From positions 124,001-188,000 of the forward strand of contig NZ_OZ255701.1 in assembly GCF_965276875.1 (NCBI RefSeq): DNA of 64,000 bases, in the 5' to 3' direction. This document shows positions 52,589 through 61,204 of this stretch, in pieces. Within the stretch, counting starts at the first letter, position 1, and every line of letters starts with the position of its first letter. The notes under the pieces are model-generated. The model did no database searches. It worked only from the letters and a program-made list of their open reading frames with translations, and had not been told where the DNA came from. A program made the position numbers and the translations under genes. The stretch is from Lichenicoccus sp965276875 (GTDB lineage: Bacteria > Pseudomonadota > Alphaproteobacteria > Acetobacterales > Acetobacteraceae).

Positions 52589-53809
52589 TTACAGTCCGAA
52601 ACGATCAAGGCGGATGATCTCGACCCGCGCCCCCTCCGGCAATGCCGGTGCATGCGGCGGCCTGAGGATCAACGCCTCGGAGTCGGCGAGCCGTCGCAGC
52701 ATGCCGGAATCCTGGCGGTCGAAGGCGCGGACCACATAGCCGCCCGCTGTATCGCGGGTGAGCGAGGCGCGAAGATGGTCAGCGCGCTGATCGTTGCCGC
52801 CAACCGGTGCGGCGAGCACCGCGCTGTCACGCTCCAGGATCTCCGCCCGGTCGCCGGTCATGCGGGCGATCGCCGGCAGCAGGAACTGCAACGCGCAGAC
52901 CAGGGCCGAGACAGGATTGCCGGGGAGACCGAGCACCGGGGTGTCGCGTTGCAGCCGCCCGTGCATCAGCGGCTTACCCGGACGCATGGCAATCTTCCAG
53001 AAATCCACGGCAAGGCCGTGTTCGGCGAGTGCGGCTTGGACGAGGTCATGGTCGCCGACGCTGGCGCCGCCGATGGTCACCAGCATATCGCAGCGCAGCC
53101 CGTCGATGCTGCCGGCGATGGCGGCGATGTTGTCGGCGACGGGCGGCAGCACCAGCGCCTCGCCGCCGGCGGCACGGATCACGGCCGCGAGCATCGGTGT
53201 GTTGGAGTTGGCGATGCCGCCCGGCGGGATTGGCTCACCGGGGAAGGCCACCTCGTCGCCGGTGGCGAGCAGGGCGACGATCGGGCGCCGGTGACAGGCG
53301 ACCCAGGCATGGTTGGCCGCGGCGACGACGCCGATATCGCGCGCCCCGAGACGTCGTCCGGCCGGCAGTACGATATCGGCGCGGGCAAAATCCTGGCCGG
53401 CACGACGGATGTGGCGACCCGCGGCGACCGCCTCGTGTACTGTCAGGCGATCGCCGTCGCGGCTGGCATTCTCCTGGATCAGCACAGCGTCGCTGCCTGC
53501 CGGCATGACGCTGCCGGTAAAGACGCGCACGCTTTCGCCGGTGCTCATCGCGCCTGTGAACGGATGCCCGGCCGGTGCGGCGCCGATGATCGCAAGCCGA
53601 GCGCCTGGGCCGGTGTCGCAGGCGCGCACCGCGTAGCCGTCCATCGCCGAGATGTCGGCGGGCGGATTGGACAGCCGGGCTGCGACCGGCCGCGCGGTGA
53701 CCCGGCCCCAGGCAAAGTCGAGGGCGACGAATTCGGCCGAGAGCGGCGTCAGCGGCTCGAGAATGCGCGCCCGCGCATCCTCCACGCTCAGCATGTCAGG
53801 GCAGCCCAT
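52589..53809 (-). CDS. moeA: Molybdopterin molybdenumtransferase
   Basis: MoeA inserts molybdate into adenylylated molybdopterin. The 406-residue protein has the family blocks ISAMDGYAVRA, FTGSVMPAGSDAVLIQE, LATGDEV, NSNTPML, VTIGGASVGDHDLV and AMRPGKPLMHG. A C-terminal beta-domain ends near ILRPPHAPALPEGARVEI. ATG 53809 is used; Met6 (53794) is equally plausible. It is separate from the moaD-moaE operon and transcribed in the opposite direction. Confidence 0.93.
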   Translation of the reverse strand: MGCPDMLSVEDARARILEPLTPLSAEFVALDFAWGRVTARPVAARLSNPPADISAMDGYAVRACDTGPGARLAIIGAAPAGHPFTGAMSTGESVRVFTGSVMPAGSDAVLIQENASRDGDRLTVHEAVAAGRHIRRAGQDFARADIVLPAGRRLGARDIGVVAAANHAWVACHRRPIVALLATGDEVAFPGEPIPPGGIANSNTPMLAAVIRAAGGEALVLPPVADNIAAIAGSIDGLRCDMLVTIGGASVGDHDLVQAALAEHGLAVDFWKIAMRPGKPLMHGRLQRDTPVLGLPGNPVSALVCALQFLLPAIARMTGDRAEILERDSAVLAAPVGGNDQRADHLRASLTRDTAGGYVVRAFDRQDSGMLRRLADSEALILRPPHAPALPEGARVEIIRLDRFGL

Positions 53810-53821
53810 CGCGGGATTCGC

Positions 53822-53850
53822 TTGACGCCAGGGGGCGCGATGCGCATTTT
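53822..53850 (+). promoter_or_regulatory. Candidate promoter of rpmG
   Basis: TTGACG (53822-53827) is followed 17 bases later by CATTTT (53845-53850), a weak -10 match. GAGGA lies before the rpmG ATG at 53882. The region is the 72-base divergent gap between moeA and rpmG. Confidence 0.4.
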
Positions 53851-53881
53851 GCCGCGCCCCGCAGTGTGCCCGAGGATTGTC

Positions 53882-54049
53882 ATGGCCAAGTCGAACACCA
53901 TCCAGATCAAGCTCGTGTCCACCGCGGACACCGGCTATTTTTACGTCACGAAGAAGAATGCCCGCGCGCAGACCGGCAAGATGGAGCTACGCAAATACGA
54001 TCCCGTGGCGCGCAAGCACGTCGCCTTCAAGGAAGCCAAGATCAAATAG
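53882..54049 (+). CDS. rpmG: 50S ribosomal protein L33
   Basis: The 55-residue protein reads MAKSNTIQIKLVSTADTGYF then TKKNARAQTGKMELRKYDP, matching the Cys-free form of bacterial L33. It has the usual full length and a basic C-terminus ending in KIK. ATG 53882 has GAGGA upstream. It converges with ftsB with 9 bases between. Confidence 0.96.
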   Translation: MAKSNTIQIKLVSTADTGYFYVTKKNARAQTGKMELRKYDPVARKHVAFKEAKIK

Positions 54050-54058
54050 TCCGGCTGG

Positions 54059-54394
54059 TTAGTAAAGCTTGTCGCGCGGGCCATAGGGCACGACGATGTC
54101 CCGCGGATCGGCGAGATTGAGCATCGCGCGCGCGCGCGCATTCAGCGTATCGAGATCAAGGCCGCGGTCGCGCAGTCCTGATACCCGCTGCGACCAGGAT
54201 CCCTGCTCTGTAAGTGCTGCCTGCTGATCGGTCTGGGCCTGTTTGAGCAGGGACAACTGTTCCGTGTAAGTCCGGCGACCATGCGGCCCCTGATCGGTGT
54301 TCCAGGCGAAATAGGCAACCAGGGAGAGAAAGAACGCCGGCGGCAAGGCGGCCTTGACCCGACGCTTCACGGCACGACCGAAGTCCATCGCCAC
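54059..54394 (-). CDS. ftsB: Cell-division protein FtsB (septum formation initiator family)
   Basis: The 111-residue protein has a single N-terminal membrane segment (about 17-30, PPAFFLSLVAYFAW). A coiled-coil follows (about 40-72), then the family tail RARAMLNLADPRDIVV. FtsB bridges FtsL and FtsQ at the septum. In many alphaproteobacteria it sits directly beside eno, but here a broken DUF4239 gene and treA lie between them. The start is ATG 54394; Met3 is equally possible. Confidence 0.85.
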   Translation of the reverse strand: MAMDFGRAVKRRVKAALPPAFFLSLVAYFAWNTDQGPHGRRTYTEQLSLLKQAQTDQQAALTEQGSWSQRVSGLRDRGLDLDTLNARARAMLNLADPRDIVVPYGPRDKLY

Positions 54395-54655
54395 CTCCCG
54401 GCACCCGCTCTCTTCTCCGTGAGCAAGCGTTGCAGCGCAAGTGATTTTTCTGCGCGGGCGACATGAATCAGAGACATTCCCGGCTACGACCCCCGGAGGC
54501 GACCTGCGTAGGATGCAACAGGATCACACGCCTTGCTGTGTGCTGGTCGGACCATCCATGACGACATGTCCTGTGAAGCGCCCGGCGCCGTGACATCAAC
54601 CCGCTGATTCGGGTATCACAATTTGGCGCTTGGTATGTCACAGGGACGTGCTCCG

Positions 54656-55423
54656 ATGACTTACGGAACGGCCGGCCTGATCCTCCTGAGTGTCGGCGTG
54701 GTTGCGGCCTTGTTGACCCGCATCATTCACCGGGCTTTCGGTGTCGAGTTTCGCCGTCATCACCACGAGGTAGGCTCAACCGTCTTTCTTCAGATCGGCG
54801 TTGTCTTTGCCGTTCTCCTGGCCTTCGTCTTCAGCGAGGTCCTGGACGAGTATAAGACAGCGGGAGAAGCGATCGATCTGGAGGTCGGCGCCCTGCATGG
54901 TGCAGCCATCCTGATGGCCACACTGCCGCCCGCGCCAGCCAAGGCGCTCCTGCAAAAAGAGCGGGATTACCTCAAATCCGTGATCTACCAGGAGTGGCCG
55001 GTCATGGCGCGGCGGCGTGGCGAGAACGCCGAGACCGATCGCAAGCTGGACATTCTGATTGCCGCCGTCGCCAACCTCAAGCAGCTAAGCCCTACTCCCC
55101 TGAGGAAAGGGGAGATCCTGTCGCTTCTGGCGCAGGCGCACCAGCAGCGCGAGACACGCATCTTCCAGGCCAGCAACGGTATCCCGGTGGCGTTATAGTG
55201 CGTGCTGATCGGCTTCACCATCATCCTGATGCTGTTCGTGGCGTTTTCGGGACTTGAATACAAGGGCACGCCGGCTGTGATCTCCGTCTGCTTCGCTATC
55301 AGCATCGTCAGCATTCTGGTTGTCGGTAGACTTCTCGATTACCCGTTCGAAGGTGCGCTGGCTTTGCGTCCGTCAGACTTCATCGATCTTTTCGGAAAAC
55401 TGGCGAGTCCGATCAATCTATAA
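54656..55423 (+). pseudogene. DUF4239 membrane protein interrupted by a single amber codon
   Basis: One frame runs from ATG 54656 to 55423 (255 codons) with only one interruption, TAG at codon 181 (55196-55198). Before it are the N-terminal membrane segment, FGVEFRRHHHEVGSTVFLQI, the charged core, and ETRIFQASNGIPVAL. After it comes CVLIGFTIILMLFVAFSG and the last two membrane segments, ending DYPFEGALALRPSDF. The codon sits where DUF4239 relatives normally have Trp, so one G-to-A change (TGG to TAG) explains it. DUF4239 function is unknown. Sequencing error is possible. Confidence 0.8.
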
Positions 55424-55469
55424 TGTGCCGGTTCAGAAGTTTGCTTATTCTATCAGCATTCTTGTCAAC

Positions 55470-57122
55470 CTAGTTCGCAACCGCGGCCGCCGCCTTCGTC
55501 TTCAGATCCGGATAGATGTTGGTCAGCGCAATCAGGACACCATTGGTCCAGCCGAACCCGATCTGCGTTGCATATTCGCCGCCGCCGCCTGCGTCGCCTC
55601 CCGTCGTGGTCACGTTGTATTTCTCGACGAGCTTGGCTGACTGCTGATAGCCGGCGATGTTCTTGGCGACCCAACGCTGTGCGATGGTTTTCGCCAAGGC
55701 GGCCATTCCATAATGGCGCAAGCCTTGCACCGCGATCCATTGCAGCGGCGCCCATCCGTTCGGCCGGTCCCACTGCTGGCCGCTCTGGACCAGAGTGGTC
55801 TCAAGGCCTCCCACATCAAGCAGCTTATCCTGGATCGCCCGCCCCACGATCAGCGCCTTGTCGGGCGAGGCAATGCCGATGAACAGCGGATAGAGCGAGG
55901 CCGCGGTCAGCTCACCCGTTGTCCTGCCCTGGCGCCATAGATAGTCGGTATATGCGCCGGCTTTGGTGTCGAACATCAATCTGTCGATCGCGCCGGTACG
56001 GGTGATCGCGCGTTTCAGGAAGGAGGCTGCCTGCGCCAGGTCGCCTTTGACCGCATAGGCGTACCCGATCGAGAGCTCCAGATGGGCCATCAGGCTGTTG
56101 AGATCCGGGGGCAGGATGTCGAGCGTCCGGTCACTCTGCAGAGTCTTGCCGTCGGCCAGCCAGCGCGAGCTGAAATCCCAGCCGGACTCCGCGGTTGCCC
56201 TCAGGTTCCGATACACCACGGGTGCCGGCCGCGTGGCCGTCGAGGCGGTGATGACATCCTCACGGTAGCTCTCGTCACGAGGAACGTCCCGCGCGTCCCA
56301 GTAGCGGTTGAGCACCGTGCCGTCAGCCAGCTTGACTACGTTGCGCCTCGCCGTATTCGGGGTGAGCGTGTTTGCTCCCTGCATCCAATAGTCGTATTCC
56401 GCCAGCATTTCCGGCAGGTAGCGCGTATAGGTGGCAATCCCGTCGGTCCGCGCCACCAGTTCGACCATCAGGGAGAAGAACGGCGGCTGCGAGCGGCTGA
56501 GATAATAGCTTCGGTCGCCGTTCGGAATATGGCCATACTTGTCGATCTCGAACGCGAAATCCTTGAGCATGTCGCGCGCCAGAACCTGCTGCCCGTCGCC
56601 CTCAAGTCCAAGCATCGTAAAATAGGAGTCCCAGTAATACACTTCCCTGAATCGGCCGCCGGGTACTACGTATGGATAAGGCAATGGCAACAAGGTCGAG
56701 TAGGCAGGGACTGTCCTGGTCGTCTGGGTCAGCACAGGCCAGAGACTTGAGACATAGGCAAGCAGCGTCGTTCCAGGCGCCGCCGGCTGCACGTTTGGCC
56801 CGGCAGGGATAGGACCGGTGAAGTTGGCCGCCACGAACATGGCGAGATTGAAGCCAGGCTGCGTCTGCATTGACTGGAAGGCTGCGACGATGGCCTGAGG
56901 AGTGCTCAAGGGCAGCAGATCGGGGAAAGTCTTGCTGTCGGTGAAGACCGGTGCCAGCTCGACGGCGCTGTAGAGCGGCCCGTATTCGATGGAGGGCGGC
57001 GTTGGATAATCCGGCCCGACCGTCTGCGCGCGAGCGGCGATCGGAGCTGCTGCCAACGTCGCTGCTACGCAAGCAGCCACCACCCATGGTTGCCGGAAAG
57101 GCAGTTGGTCACGGTGCCGCAT
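55470..57122 (-). CDS. treA: Periplasmic trehalase (GH37)
   Basis: TreA hydrolyses trehalose to two glucoses in the periplasm. The 550-residue protein has a signal peptide (VVAACVAATLAAAPIAARAQ, about 14-33), trehalase signature 1 PGGRFREVYYWDSYFT and signature 2 QWDRPNGWAPLQW. The catalytic acid Asp is in ESGWDFSSRW, and the base Glu region lies before GFGWTNG. The length matches E. coli TreA. GAGGA lies 8 bases before ATG 57122. The gene sits between eno and ftsB. Confidence 0.95.
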   Translation of the reverse strand: MRHRDQLPFRQPWVVAACVAATLAAAPIAARAQTVGPDYPTPPSIEYGPLYSAVELAPVFTDSKTFPDLLPLSTPQAIVAAFQSMQTQPGFNLAMFVAANFTGPIPAGPNVQPAAPGTTLLAYVSSLWPVLTQTTRTVPAYSTLLPLPYPYVVPGGRFREVYYWDSYFTMLGLEGDGQQVLARDMLKDFAFEIDKYGHIPNGDRSYYLSRSQPPFFSLMVELVARTDGIATYTRYLPEMLAEYDYWMQGANTLTPNTARRNVVKLADGTVLNRYWDARDVPRDESYREDVITASTATRPAPVVYRNLRATAESGWDFSSRWLADGKTLQSDRTLDILPPDLNSLMAHLELSIGYAYAVKGDLAQAASFLKRAITRTGAIDRLMFDTKAGAYTDYLWRQGRTTGELTAASLYPLFIGIASPDKALIVGRAIQDKLLDVGGLETTLVQSGQQWDRPNGWAPLQWIAVQGLRHYGMAALAKTIAQRWVAKNIAGYQQSAKLVEKYNVTTTGGDAGGGGEYATQIGFGWTNGVLIALTNIYPDLKTKAAAAVAN

Positions 57123-57212
57123 CAGACGCGTCCTCGATTATTTCTTTGCCTTATCCTTTCCAGGAGATTAACGGATTGTAAAGATCATTGTGTCTCAGCC
57201 GCCGCCGCCCAC

Positions 57213-58493
57213 CTAACTGCCGCGTAGGATCGTGCGGCCGGCATAGCGCGCGGCAGCGCCGAGTTCCTGCTCGATGCGGATGAGCTGGTTGTATTTGGCG
57301 GTGCGGTCCGAGCGCGACAGCGAGCCGGTCTTGATCTGGCCGCAATTGGTGGCGACCGCGAGATCGGCGATGGTGGCGTCCTCGGTCTCGCCCGAGCGGT
57401 GGCTCATCACCGCGCTGTAGCCGGCGCGATGGGCAAGCTCCACCGCCTCGAGCGTCTCCGACAGGGTGCCGATCTGGTTGACCTTGACCAGGATCGAATT
57501 GGCGGTGCCGGCTTCGATGCCGCGTCGCAGGCGCTCGGGATTGGTGACGAACAGATCGTCGCCGACAAGCTGCAATCTATCGCCGAGGGTGGCGGTCAGC
57601 AGCGACCAGCCTTCCCAGTCGTCCTCGGCGAGACCGTCCTCAATGGAGACGATCGGGTAGCGGGAGGCGAGGTCGGCCAGGTAGGCGACCATGCCGCCGG
57701 CGTCGAGCGACTTGCCTTCGCCCTCAAGCTGGTAGCGGCCATCGCGATAGAACTCGGTGGCAGCGCAATCCAGCGCGAAGGTCACATCCTCTCCCGGCGT
57801 ATAGCCGGCGCGCTCGACCGCCTGGGTGATGAAGTCCAGCGCCTCATCGGCGGACTTCAGACCCGGGGCGAAGCCGCCCTCGTCGCCGACATTGGTGTTG
57901 TGGCCAGCCTGCTTGAGGCCCTTCCTGAGCTGGGCGAAGATCTCCGAGCCGATGCGTACGGCGTCGGCAAGGGTAGGTGCACCCACCGGCTGGATCATGA
58001 ATTCCTGGATGTCGATCGGGTTGTCGGCATGCTGGCCGCCATTGATGATGTTCATCATCGGCACCGGCAGGGTGCGGGCGAAGACGCCGCCGACATAGCG
58101 ATAGAGCGGCACATGCAGCTCGTTTGCACTGGCCTTCGCGACTGCCAGAGAGACCGCCAGGATCGCGTTGGCGCCGAGGCGCGACTTGTTCGGGGTGCCG
58201 TCGAGCTCGATCATGGCGTCGTCGATGGCGATCTGGTCGGACGATTCCGCTCCCTGCAGCGCTTCCAGGATTTCGCTCTCGACGAACTCCACGGCGCGTA
58301 GCACGCCCTTGCCGCCATAGCGGGCGGGGTCGGCGTCGCGCAACTCGGCCGCCTCGTGCGCGCCGGTCGAAGCGCCCGAGGGTACGGCACTGCGGCCGGT
58401 GGCCCCCGAGGACAGCTCCACGTCGACCTCGACGGTGGGGTTGCCGCGGCTGTCGAGGATTTCCCGGGCGATGATGTTGGTGATGGCGCTCAT
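57213..58493 (-). CDS. eno: Enolase
   Basis: Enolase interconverts 2-phosphoglycerate and phosphoenolpyruvate. The 426-residue protein has GNPTVEVDVELSSG, the SGASTGAHEAAELRD loop, VGDEGGFAP, the metal acid in SIEDGLAEDDWEG, the catalytic Lys in LVKVNQIGTLSE and SHRSGETED. Length and motifs are complete. AGGA lies before ATG 58493. It is divergent from the DUF3429 gene. Confidence 0.97.
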   Translation of the reverse strand: MSAITNIIAREILDSRGNPTVEVDVELSSGATGRSAVPSGASTGAHEAAELRDADPARYGGKGVLRAVEFVESEILEALQGAESSDQIAIDDAMIELDGTPNKSRLGANAILAVSLAVAKASANELHVPLYRYVGGVFARTLPVPMMNIINGGQHADNPIDIQEFMIQPVGAPTLADAVRIGSEIFAQLRKGLKQAGHNTNVGDEGGFAPGLKSADEALDFITQAVERAGYTPGEDVTFALDCAATEFYRDGRYQLEGEGKSLDAGGMVAYLADLASRYPIVSIEDGLAEDDWEGWSLLTATLGDRLQLVGDDLFVTNPERLRRGIEAGTANSILVKVNQIGTLSETLEAVELAHRAGYSAVMSHRSGETEDATIADLAVATNCGQIKTGSLSRSDRTAKYNQLIRIEQELGAAARYAGRTILRGS

Positions 58494-58650
58494 GGCTGCG
58501 CTTCCTGTTGCTGCGAGGTTGGGCTGCTACGATGTCGGCTGGTTGCAGCACCTCATCCCGCTTTCCGCAAGGCCCTGCCTTGGGCCACCGCCGCGCATCC
58601 CTGGTGGCGCGCCGGCGTTAACGGGACGAAGTAGCGACGAGGGTATGACA

Positions 58651-59127
58651 ATGCGCGGGCTTCCGATCCTTGCGGCAATCCTGGGCATATTGGGGTTGCT
58701 GCCATTTCTGGGCTGCACAATCGGCATTATCGCGTTTCCGCGCCATATTCCCGTGCCGAACCTGGTGCAGGCGATCATCGCCTATGGCGCGGTGATCCTC
58801 GCCTTCCTTGGCGGCGTGCATTGGGGATTTGCGCTGGAGGCCGATCCCGCGATTACGGTCCCAAGCCTGGCCGCGACCAATCGCCGACGCCTCACCTTGG
58901 GCGTGGTGCCGTCACTGATCGGCTGGGCGGCGCTGCTGGTGCCGCTGGTGGCCTCACCGCTGATCGCCATCGTGCTCCTGATCATGGGCTTTCTAGGTAC
59001 TACGCTGATCGAGGCCCAGGCCCGTCAGGCGGGAGTCATGCCCGTCGGCTATATGGCGCTGCGCTGGGTGCTGAGTGCCGTGGTGGTGCTATGCCTCCTC
59101 ATCGTGCTGCTGGCGCGCGCGTTCTGA
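58651..59127 (+). CDS. DUF3429 membrane protein
   Basis: The 158-residue protein has four or five membrane segments and the DUF3429 features AIIAYGAVILAFLGGVHWG, the short VPSLIGWAALLVPL segment and a C-terminal YMALRWVLSAVVVLCLLI. ATG 58651 has GAGGG 7 bases upstream. The earlier ATG 58645 is too close to it. Family function is unknown. Confidence 0.85.
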   Translation: MRGLPILAAILGILGLLPFLGCTIGIIAFPRHIPVPNLVQAIIAYGAVILAFLGGVHWGFALEADPAITVPSLAATNRRRLTLGVVPSLIGWAALLVPLVASPLIAIVLLIMGFLGTTLIEAQARQAGVMPVGYMALRWVLSAVVVLCLLIVLLARAF

Positions 59128-59176
59128 CGCAGTATGCAAGGGAGGTCCGGGCGGAGTAGCCCACCCGGATGCCCGT

Positions 59177-60031
59177 TCAGCCAATCTGCTGTTGCTCCGC
59201 ACCGCTGTCGGGACGTGCCGGACCAAGCTTCGGCTCCTCTCCCATCGGCTTGTTCTGAAACACGGAATATGTGCCATTGCCGTCCAACGACGGGCCCGAC
59301 GTCCAGCGGCCCTCGGGCACCGACTTGTCGACGGCGCTGGCGTAGAAATTGTAGTTGTTCTCCTGATCTTCCTGTGCCTGCGGAAAGGAGTTCGGAATCG
59401 GCAGGGTGCCCTTGAAGCCGCCGAGCTCTTCGAGCACCGCGAGCCATTGCTGCTGATGCATCGTATCGCGCGCGATGTTGTAGTGGAGCATCTTCTTCAT
59501 GCCCGCGTCGTCCGTGGCGTTGAACAGCCGGACCGCGAGCACCCGCCCGGTTGCTTCCGCGGCAACATTGCAATACATGTCAGCAGCAATATTGCCGCTG
59601 GCATAGATGTGGCTCATGTTGAACGGTACGCCGTCGGCATCGGCAGGGTAGGCAGCCATGCCGGTCGACAGGATATGGCGATGAAGCATACCCTCAATGG
59701 CATGTTTGGGATTGCCGCCGCCCATAACCGCGCCGACGATCGAATCGGCCGCGCCGTTTTCTTGTAATGATGCGGGCGCGTCGGCAAGATTGAGTGCCAC
59801 CGCCGTGGCGATCATCTCGATATGCCCGATCTCCTCGGTCGCCGTATGCAGCAGCATGTCGCGGTATTTCGGTGTCGGCGCGCGATTTCCCCATGCCTGA
59901 AAAAAATACTGCATGCAGACGCGGATCTCGCCTTCGATGCCACCGATGGCTTGCTGAAGCATGCGCGCAAAGATCGGGTTCGGCTTTTCGACGGTCACAG
60001 GATATTGAAGTCTGGCATCAAAATAATACAT
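59177..60031 (-). CDS. Manganese catalase
   Basis: This dimanganese catalase breaks down hydrogen peroxide without heme. The 284-residue protein has a four-helix ferritin-like core with GGIEGEIRVCMQYFFQAW, the metal-ligand block TATEEIGHIEM, NVAAEATGRVLAVRLFNAT and ARDTMHQQQWLAVLEEL. ATG 60031 has GAGGGA 6 bases upstream. An in-frame upstream ATG (60082) crosses a hairpin and is rejected. It is transcribed towards the DUF3429 gene. Confidence 0.93.
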   Translation of the reverse strand: MYYFDARLQYPVTVEKPNPIFARMLQQAIGGIEGEIRVCMQYFFQAWGNRAPTPKYRDMLLHTATEEIGHIEMIATAVALNLADAPASLQENGAADSIVGAVMGGGNPKHAIEGMLHRHILSTGMAAYPADADGVPFNMSHIYASGNIAADMYCNVAAEATGRVLAVRLFNATDDAGMKKMLHYNIARDTMHQQQWLAVLEELGGFKGTLPIPNSFPQAQEDQENNYNFYASAVDKSVPEGRWTSGPSLDGNGTYSVFQNKPMGEEPKLGPARPDSGAEQQQIG

Positions 60032-60376
60032 TTCTGTTCCCTCACACATCAGGTTGGTGACAGTGCGCCACCCGGCCGCCAACGGGTGGAATGTCGGGAA
60101 GTGCTGCGGGCACGAAAAAATGTAGTCGGCTCATCCTGAGCCTGCAGGACGAGCTGGTCCGCCCCTGAGCCCAGCCGGTCAGGCGCAAGATCTCGGCAGG
60201 TTGGAACGGTGCGCAAAGGCACAGCTGGCGCGCTCAGATCGTGCTGTTGTGAAGCCAGGCTGTCGGCGTGAGCGAGATCATGCGGATGCCATCGCCAAAG
60301 CCTGTGCGATCAGCGCCAAGTCGGTTAGGCGGCGAACGGCGCCAGTGCCGTACTGAATTCTCATGAAGGCAGCGTT
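60032..60376. other. Intergenic region upstream of manganese catalase, with hairpins
   Basis: No gene is supported in these 345 bases. Two perfect stems are visible: CCACCCG/CGGGTGG (60068-60074 with 60083-60089), 37 bases before the catalase start and so within its probable 5' leader, and GGCTCA/TGAGCC (60128-60133 with 60137-60142). No clear promoter was found. Confidence 0.5.
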
Positions 60377-61204
60377 TCATGCCGAAGCAGAAATGCCTTT
60401 ACGGGCAAGGATGAGCTGACTTTTTGGGAGCACATCATCCAGCGCCTGCTTCGCGGCGATGCCCTCGGGCGTGCCGAGCAAGGCCTCCCAGCTTTGCGCC
60501 CAATGTTGCAGCGCAGGATGCGTCGGCGCATCGAGCGAAACCTTGCAGCTCCAGAACATCGTCCACCAGATCGTCTGGTAGAAGCCGTAGCAGCTGCGAT
60601 CCTCGATCCTGAGTCCGGCCCCCTCAACGAGTGACGTAAATGCATCCCGCTCAAACACGCGGAGATGATTGGGCCGTTGCCAGTAGATGTCTGGGGCGAG
60701 GCGTCGCTGCAACTGCTCGCTGCCCGGATCCGGCACGGTCAGCAGGTAGAGAGCGCCGGGCCGGCCTATCCGAACGAGTTCAGCCATGACCCGCGTTGGG
60801 TCGGCGACATGCTCCAGGACCTCGGTGCAGATGATGCGGGTCGCGATCGCTTCGGACAGCGGAATTGGATCGCAATTGGTTACCATCGCCTCGACGGGCT
60901 GCGTGGCACAGCCCGCGAGGCGCGTTCGAGACATCAGAAGGCACTCAGGATCGATATCGGCCAGAATGACGCGTGCACCCAGGCCGGCGCAGAAGGCCGC
61001 ATTGCCACCAGTCCCACAACCGGCATCCAGCACCACGTCCCGAGGTCCGACCGTAAAGCCGCGAAACAACGCGCCGGTATCGTGGCAAAACCAGCCGCGC
61101 AGCGCCGCATCGCGCAGGCCCAGATCCGGCGTGTCCACGGCCGGCGCCTGCTGCGGCTGTGCATCTGGTGTCGGTGCCGAGCCGCGCCGTCGCCATTTCA
61201 GCAT
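60377..61204 (-). CDS. SAM-dependent methyltransferase of envelope cluster
   Basis: The 275-residue class I methyltransferase has motif I VVLDAGCGTGGNAAFCAGLG, the acid in ILADIDPE, ICTEVLEHVADPTRVMAEL and LLTVPDPGSEQLQ. A Pro-rich N-terminus precedes the domain, and a C-terminal extension ends in ILARKG. ATG 61204 overlaps the acyltransferase stop by 7 bases, so it is the last gene of the polysaccharide cluster. It may methylate a sugar, which is an inference from context. Confidence 0.82.
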   Translation of the reverse strand: MLKWRRRGSAPTPDAQPQQAPAVDTPDLGLRDAALRGWFCHDTGALFRGFTVGPRDVVLDAGCGTGGNAAFCAGLGARVILADIDPECLLMSRTRLAGCATQPVEAMVTNCDPIPLSEAIATRIICTEVLEHVADPTRVMAELVRIGRPGALYLLTVPDPGSEQLQRRLAPDIYWQRPNHLRVFERDAFTSLVEGAGLRIEDRSCYGFYQTIWWTMFWSCKVSLDAPTHPALQHWAQSWEALLGTPEGIAAKQALDDVLPKSQLILARKGISASA

